A DNA stretch of 64,000 nt, taken from Flammeovirga aprica JL-4 (GTDB lineage: Bacteria > Bacteroidota > Bacteroidia > Cytophagales > Flammeovirgaceae). Positions 27,579 to 36,900 of this stretch are shown here, in pieces. Position 1 is the stretch's first letter, and every line of letters begins with the position of its first letter. The notes beneath the pieces are model-generated. The model was not told the origin of the DNA. It did not search any database and saw only the letters and a program-made list of their open reading frames with translations. Made by a program: the position numbers and the translations under genes. The stretch spans positions 1-64,000 of the forward strand of contig NZ_JABANE010000004.1 of the NCBI RefSeq assembly GCF_012844305.1. The letters are read 5' to 3'.

Positions 27579-28964
27579 ATGTATAAATTTATCACTTTTA
27601 TCTTTTTACTTCTTGGGGGTAATACTGTATTCAGTCAACATAAAATTAGTTTCAAACCAAATGAAACGGTTGTATTTATTGGCAACAGTATTACACAAGA
27701 TGGAAGGTATCATATGCTTTTTCATTCTTACTGTGCCACTAAGTTTCCTTCAACAAAACTGTCCTTTTATAATACAGGTATTGCCGGAGATGTGACGGGT
27801 GGTATGTTGAAAAGGTATAAAGAAGATATACTTACGCGTCAGCCTGACTATGCTTTTCTGATGTCAGGTATGAATGATGTGATGAGTCACTTATATGCAC
27901 CCAGCCTTAAAGTAACCAAAGAGGTAAAAGAGAAAAGAAAAAAGGCAATTGACACTTATAAAAATAACTTCTTGAAGATGGTGGCATTGCTCCAAGAAAG
28001 TAAAATTACCCCTATTTTGATTGCTCCTTCAATTTATGACCAGACTTCAGAAATAGCACAGGAAAACAAAATAGGAGTAAATGATGCTTTGGAGGAATGC
28101 GCTGCATTTGTATTAGAATACGCCAAAAGCAATAATATTTTAGTAGTCGATTTCTTTCACCTTTTAAGTGATATTAATACGACCTATCAGCAGGAGAACC
28201 CTTCTTTCACAATCATAGGTAAAGATAGAGTTCACCCTGAAGACGCAGGACATTATGTAATGGCAGGGGCCTTAGTAAAAGAAGTACTAGAAAAACATCC
28301 TTATGCTTATTCTATGATCAGCAAAAGTGAAAATATGGTGATTTTTGAAAATGAATGTACCGTAGTGCTTTCCAATAAAAATAAGCCCAATCAGTTTTCT
28401 TTTGATCGTAAAAGTAGCACTCTGCCATTTCCTTCTATTCCTCAGTTTAAAAAAGGGGAACAATTTTCCAATGTTTTTCAAACTTTCAATACAGATATCA
28501 TAGCAGTAAGCGGTCTTGAAAAAGGAGAGTATTTAGTAGAGATTGACAATAAAACTATTGGACATTTCAGTCATCAGCAGCTTCAAAACGGGATTAATCT
28601 TGCTGTATTATCTGAAACACCACAATATAAGCAAGCTCAAAAAGTAATACAGCTTTGTAGTGAATACCATCAACTTCAAGCGAAAGTACGAAGTGTGGCA
28701 CTGACAGAATATAGAATGCTGAACGACTATAAAGGTCCTGCCACTTTTGAAGCAAAATTAGATTTTCTTCTAGAGAAATTAGAAAAACAAAGAGGAAAGA
28801 GTTGGTATGCATACAATAAGAAGACCATTGAGTCTTATAAAAAGTATGTCACTAAAGTAGACCAGATTGAACAGAAAATGACAGAGGTAAGATCAAACAT
28901 TTATAAAGAAAACAAGCCTCAAAAACATCACTATAAAATCACAAAAAAGAGTCTTTTGAATTAA
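27579..28964 (+). CDS. Secreted SGNH/GDSL hydrolase
   Basis: The 461-residue protein has a signal peptide (1-20, TVFSQ). It shows the four SGNH blocks: nucleophile Ser in FIGNSITQDG (about S37), Gly in YNTGIAGD, Asn in LMSGMNDV, and the Asp/His pair in KDRVHPEDAGHYV. Members are esterases or acetyl-esterases acting on carbohydrate substituents. A C-terminal extension after about 240, including a helical charged end, is not assigned. In this operon it could deacylate, or otherwise act on, substituted galactan. It lies 10 bases after a sulfatase and 8 bases before a GH2. Confidence 0.82.
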   Translation: MYKFITFIFLLLGGNTVFSQHKISFKPNETVVFIGNSITQDGRYHMLFHSYCATKFPSTKLSFYNTGIAGDVTGGMLKRYKEDILTRQPDYAFLMSGMNDVMSHLYAPSLKVTKEVKEKRKKAIDTYKNNFLKMVALLQESKITPILIAPSIYDQTSEIAQENKIGVNDALEECAAFVLEYAKSNNILVVDFFHLLSDINTTYQQENPSFTIIGKDRVHPEDAGHYVMAGALVKEVLEKHPYAYSMISKSENMVIFENECTVVLSNKNKPNQFSFDRKSSTLPFPSIPQFKKGEQFSNVFQTFNTDIIAVSGLEKGEYLVEIDNKTIGHFSHQQLQNGINLAVLSETPQYKQAQKVIQLCSEYHQLQAKVRSVALTEYRMLNDYKGPATFEAKLDFLLEKLEKQRGKSWYAYNKKTIESYKKYVTKVDQIEQKMTEVRSNIYKENKPQKHHYKITKKSLLN

Positions 28965-28972
28965 CGGAATGA

Positions 28973-31471
28973 ATGATGAATAGATTAAAGAAATTAGGAA
29001 TTGGAGTACTGTGCGGGCTAATGTCCTGTTCACAGCAACTCCCACAGCAGGACTTTGAGAGTCTTGAGGAAATCAGTTTTAATGACAACTGGAAGTTTTC
29101 TAAAGGAGAACTAAAAAACGGAATGGCACTGGACCTGAATGATGAAGGTTGGAAACAATTGGATCTTCCTCATGATTGGGCGATTGAAGGACCGATTGAT
29201 AAAGCTTATAACGCCCGTTGTGGTGGTTTGCCTTTCCATGGTGAAGCTTGGTACAGAAAGGATTTTAATGTGCCTTCAAAAATGGAAGGTCAAAAAGTGT
29301 TTGTTCACTTTGAAGGGGTGATGAACAATGCAGAGGTTTTTGTCAATGGTCAGAAGATCGGTGAGAGACCTTATGGTTATATTGGTTTTGAGTTGGATAT
29401 GACGTCTTACTTGAAATTTGGAGAGGAAAATACAATTGCCGTAAAATGTGCTCCTGAAGATTTGAGTTCAAGATGGTATCCTGGAGCCGGTATTTACCGT
29501 GATGTATGGATTGAATATAAAAACCCTATACACATCGCTTTTGATGGTACTTTTATCAAAACTCCTGTGGTTTCTGAAAAAGCAGCAGGCGTTGAAATTG
29601 ATATTGATTTAGTCAATGCATCCACTAAAAATAGTTTAATTACTATTGAAACAAATATCTACAATAAGGCCGGACAAAAAGTAGGTGATGTAGTTTCAAA
29701 AGATAAAATCAATGCTTCTACGGAACATACATTCAGTCAGAAAGTTACGCTTTCCAATCCTGAATTATGGTCTATGGAAAATCCACATTTATACACTGCG
29801 GTGACAGTATTGAAAAGTGGTGATGAAGTATTGGATAAATATAAATCTACTTTTGGTGTGAGAACCATTGAATTCTCAGCTAAAAAAGGCTTCCTCCTAA
29901 ATGGAGAAAGAATACAGTTACAAGGCGTTTGTCTGCACCACGACCAAGGGCCTCTTGGAACTGCGGTTAACAAAAGAGCGAAGGAAAGACAATTACAAAT
30001 CATGAAAAATATGGGTGTCAACGCCATCCGTACAAGCCACAACCCTCCTGCTAAAGTGCTTTTAGAACTTTGTGACGAAATGGGATTGGTGGTCATTGAT
30101 GAAGCTTTTGATAACTGGAGAATTGGCAAGGTAGAAAACGGTTACAATAAAGATTGGGATAAATGGAGTGAAACAGACCTCCGTGCCTTGATTCGCAGAG
30201 ACCGCAACCACCCTTCTATCATTATGTGGAGTATTGGAAACGAGATACTTGAGCAAGGTAGAAAAGATGGTTGGAAAGAAACTAGAAGATTAGCTAAAAT
30301 CACAAAATCAGAAGATACTTCACGCCCTGTAACGGCAGGTTTCAACTATCACCCTGCTTCTATTGTCAACAAACTGGCACATGAAATTGACATAGTAGGT
30401 TTCAACTACTTCCCAATGCGTTATGAAAAAATTCTAGAAGAATACCCTGAGTGGGTGGTATATGGTTCTGAAACTTCTTCATGTACAAGTTCAAGAGGAT
30501 ATTATGAAAGACCTGTGGCTCCTACATTCAAAAAAGGCGTGAATCAAGTAACAAGTTACGATTTAGTAGGACCACCTTGGGCTTACCCTCCTGATTTAGA
30601 ATTTGATATGCTAGCGAAGAGCCCTAGAATTTTGGGTGAATTTATGTGGACTGGTTTTGATTATTTAGGTGAACCAACTCCTTACGGCGGAAAAGACAAC
30701 TCTACAAACGGGTATTGGAACGGTGATTGGCCAAGTCACTCGTCGTACTTCGGAGCGGCAGATTTATGTGGTTTCCCTAAAGACCGTTACTACTTATACC
30801 AATCACAATGGACGGACAAACCAATGGTACACGTACTTCCTCACTGGAACTGGGAAGGACATGAAGGTGAAGTGATTCCGGTACATGCTTTTACAAATGC
30901 GGAAGAAGTAGAGCTATTTGTGAATGGCAAATCAATGGGTAAAAAAGTGAAGGGTGTGGACTTAACGCCTATCAAAATGACACACCGCGACTGGAAACAG
31001 GAAGGTCCGTTGATGTCGAAATATAGATTAAGCTGGGATGTACCTTACACTCCGGGCAGTATTGAAGTGGTAGCATATACCAAAGGAAAAGAAGTGGCAA
31101 GAAAAGCAATTAAAACGGCAGGTAAACCACATCATATTGAATTAGAAGCAGATCGCAGTTTAATTGCATCAGACGGTAAAGACCTTTCTTATGTCACTGT
31201 AAAGGTGGTAGATGAAAAGGGTAATTTCTGTGCTACAGCTTCTAATATGATTCAATTTGAAATCAACGGTGACGGCAAACTAGCCGGTGTGGGTAATGGT
31301 GACGCTGCTTCATTGACTTCACTTCAAGGCAACAAAATGGAACTCTTTAACGGTTTAGCCCTAGCGATTATTCAAGGGGCAAAAAATCCTGAAACGCCCA
31401 TCACTTTAACAGCTAAAGCGGAGGGTCTTCAGGAAGCGAATATTAAAATATCTTTTCAACCATCATTATAA
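28973..31471 (+). CDS. GH2 beta-galactosidase, lipoprotein form
   Basis: The 832-residue protein is a predicted lipoprotein (lipobox LMSC, Cys about 19). It has GH2 sugar-binding, Ig-like and TIM-barrel domains. IRTSHNPPA and WSIGNEILEQ give the acid/base (E424); the likely nucleophile is E500 in YGSETSS; GEFMWTGFDYLGEP follows. It is clearly paralogous to the GH2 at 4844-7342, with the same length and long shared motifs (CGFPKDRYYLYQSQWTD). That one has an ordinary signal peptide, so the pair may work in different compartments or on different linkages. ATG codons at 28973 and 28976 are both possible starts. Confidence 0.88.
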   Translation: MMNRLKKLGIGVLCGLMSCSQQLPQQDFESLEEISFNDNWKFSKGELKNGMALDLNDEGWKQLDLPHDWAIEGPIDKAYNARCGGLPFHGEAWYRKDFNVPSKMEGQKVFVHFEGVMNNAEVFVNGQKIGERPYGYIGFELDMTSYLKFGEENTIAVKCAPEDLSSRWYPGAGIYRDVWIEYKNPIHIAFDGTFIKTPVVSEKAAGVEIDIDLVNASTKNSLITIETNIYNKAGQKVGDVVSKDKINASTEHTFSQKVTLSNPELWSMENPHLYTAVTVLKSGDEVLDKYKSTFGVRTIEFSAKKGFLLNGERIQLQGVCLHHDQGPLGTAVNKRAKERQLQIMKNMGVNAIRTSHNPPAKVLLELCDEMGLVVIDEAFDNWRIGKVENGYNKDWDKWSETDLRALIRRDRNHPSIIMWSIGNEILEQGRKDGWKETRRLAKITKSEDTSRPVTAGFNYHPASIVNKLAHEIDIVGFNYFPMRYEKILEEYPEWVVYGSETSSCTSSRGYYERPVAPTFKKGVNQVTSYDLVGPPWAYPPDLEFDMLAKSPRILGEFMWTGFDYLGEPTPYGGKDNSTNGYWNGDWPSHSSYFGAADLCGFPKDRYYLYQSQWTDKPMVHVLPHWNWEGHEGEVIPVHAFTNAEEVELFVNGKSMGKKVKGVDLTPIKMTHRDWKQEGPLMSKYRLSWDVPYTPGSIEVVAYTKGKEVARKAIKTAGKPHHIELEADRSLIASDGKDLSYVTVKVVDEKGNFCATASNMIQFEINGDGKLAGVGNGDAASLTSLQGNKMELFNGLALAIIQGAKNPETPITLTAKAEGLQEANIKISFQPSL

Positions 31472-31481
31472 TTATTAACAA

Positions 31482-33032
31482 ATGAAAATCAACAAATTCT
31501 GGCTTATTCCTCTGTCTTTACTGGCCTTGGGATGCCAAAAAAACACATCGACTTCAGAGGAAGTCAAGTCGAGTAAACCAAACATCATCTTCGTTTATAT
31601 GGATGACTTGGGTTACGGTGACATTAGTGCAAATGGTGCTTCTACCATCAACACGCCAAATATGGATGCACTAGCGAATGGAGGTATTAACTTCAGCAAT
31701 GGTTATGCTTCTTCTGCCACTTGTACTCCATCAAGATATGCGGCATTTACAGGGGAATATCCTTGGAGAAAAAATGCTCAGATCTTACCGGGTTCTGCTC
31801 CAATGTTGATCACTACAGATCAAATGACGGTCCCTAAAATGTTACAAGGTGCAGGCTATGAAACAGCGATTATTGGTAAGTGGCACCTTGGATTGGGTAC
31901 GCATGACAAAGACTGGAATGAGCACATCTCTCCAGGTCCAAATGAAGTAGGATTTAATCACTCTTACATCATGGCGGCCACTCAAGACCGTGTACCAACA
32001 GTGTATATTGAAGACGGTGATGTAGTAGGTTTGGATAAAAATGATCCTATTCAAATTGATTACAAAAAGAACTTCGAAGGACAACCTACGGGTAAGGATA
32101 ATCCTGAGTTGATCACAATGAAATGGCACCACGGTCATAACAATACCATCGTAAACGGTATTCCAAGAATTGGTTATATGAAAGGTGGTAAATCAGCGTT
32201 ATGGAGCGATGTAGACATGGCGGATAACTTCTTAGATAAAGTGAAAAATTATATCACTGCACAAGCGAAAACGGAAAAGCCTTTCTTCTTAGCCTATACA
32301 ATGCAACAGCCTCACGTACCAAGAACACCACACCCTCGTTTTGAAGGCAAATCAGGAATGGGCCCTAGAGGTGATGTGATTATGGAAGCGGATTGGTGTA
32401 TTGGTGAATTGATGAAAACTATCAAAGACGCTGGTATTGAAGAAAACACAATGATTATCTTCTCATCTGATAACGGTCCTGTTCTAAACGACGGTTACTA
32501 TGATGATGCTGTAGAATTAATCGGTAATCACGATCCAAAAGGTGGCCTAAGAGGTGGTAAATACTCTTTATTTGATGCAGGTGCTCACGTGCCATTTATC
32601 ACTTACTGGAAAGGTAAAATCAAGCCAGGTAAGTCAAATGCTCTAGTTTGTCAAATGGATATGTTGAACTCATTGGCGGCATTAGTAGGCAGTGATGTGA
32701 GAAGCGATGATTCTAAAGATGTTTTAAATGCTTTCTTAAACGCAGATGCTGAGGGTAGAACTTCATTGATCTTGGAAGCTACAACAAGAACTTCTTACAG
32801 AAAAGGTGATTACGTTTTAATCCCTCCTTACAAGGGTAAGAAAGTAAACAAACAAGTGAACATCGAATTGGGTAACGATAACGAAATCCAATTGTATGAC
32901 TTGAAAAATGACCGTGCTCAAACGCATAACATCGCTAAAGAAAAGCCTGAGTTGACAAAACAACTTTTAGAGGAATTCACAAAGCTTAGAGGTGATGGGT
33001 TCGGTAAAACTAAAAAATTAGAATTGATGTAG
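31482..33032 (+). CDS. S1-family sulfatase (operon 2, second), lipoprotein
   Basis: The 516-residue sulfatase is a predicted lipoprotein (lipobox LALGC, Cys about 18). IIFVYMDDLGYGDISANG carries the metal-binding aspartates. The formylglycine motif is CTPSR (Cys about residue 81) in SSATCTPSRYAAFTGEY. IIGKWHLGLG and IIFSSDNGPVLNDGY are canonical. This is the arylsulfatase-A-like arrangement, unlike the two sulfatases with altered GKWH motifs. It is the last gene of the second block, 10 bases after GH2 and before a strong terminator. Confidence 0.9.
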   Translation: MKINKFWLIPLSLLALGCQKNTSTSEEVKSSKPNIIFVYMDDLGYGDISANGASTINTPNMDALANGGINFSNGYASSATCTPSRYAAFTGEYPWRKNAQILPGSAPMLITTDQMTVPKMLQGAGYETAIIGKWHLGLGTHDKDWNEHISPGPNEVGFNHSYIMAATQDRVPTVYIEDGDVVGLDKNDPIQIDYKKNFEGQPTGKDNPELITMKWHHGHNNTIVNGIPRIGYMKGGKSALWSDVDMADNFLDKVKNYITAQAKTEKPFFLAYTMQQPHVPRTPHPRFEGKSGMGPRGDVIMEADWCIGELMKTIKDAGIEENTMIIFSSDNGPVLNDGYYDDAVELIGNHDPKGGLRGGKYSLFDAGAHVPFITYWKGKIKPGKSNALVCQMDMLNSLAALVGSDVRSDDSKDVLNAFLNADAEGRTSLILEATTRTSYRKGDYVLIPPYKGKKVNKQVNIELGNDNEIQLYDLKNDRAQTHNIAKEKPELTKQLLEEFTKLRGDGFGKTKKLELM

Positions 33033-33070
33033 TACTAACAGTACCTATTTATATTTTGAATTGTTTGTGA

Positions 33071-33098
33071 GGGAGATCATTTTGGTCTCCCTTTTTTT
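33071..33098 (+). terminator. Intrinsic terminator of the second block
   Basis: GGGAGA and TCTCCC pair across a nine-base loop and run into seven T residues, 39 bases after the sulfatase stop codon. Confidence 0.85.
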
Positions 33099-33133
33099 AT
33101 TCAAAAATTGATAAGTAGATAAAAACCCGTGCA

Positions 33134-33315
33134 CCATGACTTGAAGTCATGGGCTTTTGGGAAGCTATCCTTCTTTTCGACTTTCATTATAAACTTGAAA
33201 TGTTTCAATAATTTATAAGTGCTGAAGTCCCTTTTTTTCAGTGATAGATTAATAATTATGATCAATAGTTGCTAAATGCGTTATCTTCCCAAAAGCCCAT
33301 AATTTCAATTATGGG
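33134..33315. repeat. REP-like element with terminal hairpins, copy 1
   Basis: The left hairpin CCATGACTT-G-AAGTCATGG (33134-33152) and right hairpin CCCATAATT-TC-AATTATGGG (33296-33315) flank an inner inverted pair CTTTTGGGAAG (33154-33164) and CTTCCCAAAAG (33285-33295). The same structure recurs at 59591-59768 with a diverged centre. Terminal imperfect hairpins of this kind are typical of elements mobilised by IS200/IS605-like or REP-associated tyrosine transposases. No transposase gene is present here. Confidence 0.7.
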
Positions 33316-33917
33316 TCTACGAAACACCCATTTTAAATTATCCTAATGCTTAAAAGATGAGGTATGAAACAAGATGGTTTTACTAGCCACAATAATACCC
33401 ATTTTCACCCTACTGTTTATTGTATTTATCGACAACATCACTAAAAACTCCACGATCGAAAAAACCTTGAATTATAACTCACCTTTCTCAAAATACTATC
33501 AATAATATTCCATACTACGTTGATAAAAATGCTTAGTGGGCCACACTTCAATAGGGCGTTGCACATTATTTTTCAATTCTAATCAATCAAAATATTACTT
33601 TTCAATTCTATTTTTTTCCCATTTTTAAAAGTTGAATTACATATTCCACTTCATCATTTCACACCCCATTTCCCTTTAAATTAATTAACTTTCATTACGA
33701 TTTATCTCAAAAGGACGCTAAAACAACTTCTCCTAACACGCTAGTAATGATAGATGTACAAAAACTGATAAAAAATACCCCCGTTATTGGCTTTTATTTT
33801 ACACCCCAATTATTAGTGTAAGATTTACATCTTTGAAAATGAAATTCTGATCCACACAAGGCAGAATTTAAACTAGAAGATGAAATACTTTTTAAACCAA
33901 CTATTATTTAGTACAGT

Positions 33918-36900
33918 ATGAAATACTTTTACAGTCTACACACATTAATGTGTTGGAGTGTGTTGTTCTTATGCTTTCTCGGCAACACTCACGCACAAAC
34001 TTTTACAGGGACCGGAACAGGTACAGCCGAAGATCCTTTTCTCATTGAAACAAACGCTGACTTAATCAAACTTAGTGCCTCATATGATTCATGGGATTTA
34101 TATTACAAACTAACTGCAGACTTAGATATGGATGGTGAAACTTTCCACCCAATCGGTTATAAGAGAACTGCAGGAGACAGAGCTTTTACAGGTACATTTG
34201 ATGGTAACTTCCATACGATTACAAACCTTACAGTTACACTCAATCCTGAGCAAGATGCCATTGGATTAGGCTTTATTGGATTTGGGAATAGTGCAACGGT
34301 AGAAAAACTTGGGTTGATCAATCCGGTTATCGGAGTAGATAAAGGCGTTGGTAGAGTCGCTGTTTTTGTTGGCTTCGCTCAGAATACAACTATTGCTGAT
34401 AGATGTTTTGTTTTAGGAGGAAAAATCAATGCAAACGGTGGTGCAGGTGCTATGTTCGGTCGTTTTGATGGTAACTCTATCACGAACTGTATCACTGATA
34501 TTACATTAGTTTCCAATAACTGGGCTACAGGTGGTATTGCAGGTGATTTGAGATACATGTATCCTAATACTGCACTTTCTCAATCGATCAACCTAAGTGA
34601 TATGAGAGCACTGGTTCCTGATAGTGATGTAAGTGCTGCTGAAAATATCAACTTTGCGGGTCTATATGCTTTAAAAACTTCTGGCAATTTCAATACAAAT
34701 ACAAATGTAAATGTTTTGACTTCATTACAAATGACGGATCAAAGCAACTTCCCTGAACTTGATTTTTCTGCTGATGGTGCATGGGAAATGAGAGAAAACT
34801 CATATCCTGTGTTAAAAGGTTTTGCTCCAGAAGCATTTGCCTCTATCAAACAGTATCCTGGTATACCTCTTATTGTTACTTCAGATGGAGCAACTCCAGT
34901 TGAAGGTGCTACTATCACTATTAATGATATAAATTATACTACTGATGCAGAAGGAAAAGTGAGTGGTCTTTTAGATGACGGAACCTACAGTTACAGCATT
35001 ACTGCTGATGGGTTTAAAGTTTACAATGGGGAATTTGAAATCAACGATAACACAGAATCAAGCACTATTACTCTAATTACAGAAGGTGTGACTACTTATT
35101 CTGCTACTTTTACGGTTAAAAACGACAAAAACGAAGTAGTTGAAGGTGCTGAATTCAGATTATATATTGCAGATGGCTATGATCAAACTGAAACTACAGA
35201 CAGCAATGGTCAAGTGACTTTCGATCAGCTAGTGGGTGCTACTTATCAGTACAGCATCAACAAAACTTTACACCTTGAGACAGCGAGTGAGGTTTTAGTT
35301 GATCAAGAAATCAATCAAGAAGTGACATTGGTGATCGATAACAAAAAACCAGTGGCAATGGTCAATACAGGAAGAAGTATTGAATCTGGTCAAGTAGTAT
35401 ACCTTAATGGTTCAGCTTCTTATGATGCCAATGGCGATGAACTTTCTTATAAATGGACCGCTCCTGAAGGTATCACTTTAGAGAATGAAAACAATGCCAT
35501 CACTACTTTCACAGTACCGGTTGTTAATGTTGACACTCCTCTAACGTTCTCTTTAGTAGTCAATGATGGAGTAAATGATTCAGACGCCGCTTCAGTTACT
35601 TTTATGGCAAAAAACAAAATTATCTACGGTAAGAATTTATTGACAAACGGTAGTTTTGAAGAAGCATTAACAGTAGGGTGGTCAGGTCTTGATATTTACA
35701 CGGTTTCAGAGGAAGTAGCTAGTGATGCTAAAGGCACTCAAAGTTTAAAAATTGAATCAAAAGGTCAGTTCGATAATATTCAAACACACCCGGATAATTT
35801 CATAGAACTAGAAGTAGGTAAATCGTATAAATTCTCAGGAAAATTCAGAGTGGACCAAATGAATACTTCGGTTTATAACTTAAGATTAATGCCTCATGAT
35901 GATTGGAAAGATGCAGACAATACGAAGTTCTCCATTACAAGAGGTGATTTAAGCTGGGGAGATATCCACCCTACCATCAACGAATGGGTTTCTTTTGAAA
36001 AAACGTTGGTGATTGATGAAACATTTAAAGCAGGTGTTGTAAAGGGTGATAAAGTATTGGGGAGAATGTATATTCAAAGCTCAGGAAATACAATGGATGA
36101 GTTACTTTATTTGGATGATCTAAGCTTAGAAGTTGCTGATTTCCCAATGGATCTTACTGCTGGAGAAAATCAAACGGTACTTCCTGGAACTGTAGTCGAT
36201 TTAAAAGCTATGCACGGATCTTCAAACGGTTTTACTTATGCATGGTCTGCTCCTGAAGGCATTACATTGACATCTACAGATCAAATGTCTACTTCATTTA
36301 CAGCTCCAAATGAGATTACTGAAGTAACAGAATTAGACTTTACTGTAACTGCTACAACAGGTAATCTTTCATTCCAATCCACTGTCAAAGTAACAGTATT
36401 AGAAAGTATTCAAGCATCAGCGGGTGATGATCAAACAGTAGATGCAAGAGCAGTTGTGACTTTAGACGCTTCGGCTACTTCTCCTTCTACAGCTATGATT
36501 ACATGGACTGCTCCTGAAGGAATCGAATTGTCAAGCTTAACAGAGAAAATGCCTACATTCACAGCGCCTGACGTGACAGAAGTAACGACTTATACATTTA
36601 CGGTTACAGCAAAAATTGGAGAAAGAGAAGCAACGGATGAAGTTGTAATTACGGTAGAGCCAGATCTTACTCCAGTCGCTAATGCCGGAGAAAATCAAAT
36701 GGTATTCAAAGGTGATCTTGTAACGTTGGATGCTTCACTTTCTGAAAGTAAAACACAAAATGCATTGACTTATAATTGGACAGCACCTGAAGGCATTACA
36801 CTATCTGATGCTAACGCTGCAATGCCAACTTTCACTGCTCCTGAAGTTGAAGAAACAACAACTTATACTTTCAAACTAACAGTAACAGACGGTGAAAATA

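Larger units (their letters stand above)
33033..33917. other. Long intergenic region with terminator and REP-like element
   Basis: No gene is seen. It holds the terminator at 33071-33098, the REP/IS200-end-like element at 33134-33315 and AT-rich leader sequence. A CCCCC tract lies at 33778-33782. TTTACATCTTTG near 33825 is a weak -7-like box before the second PKD giant. Confidence 0.5.
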
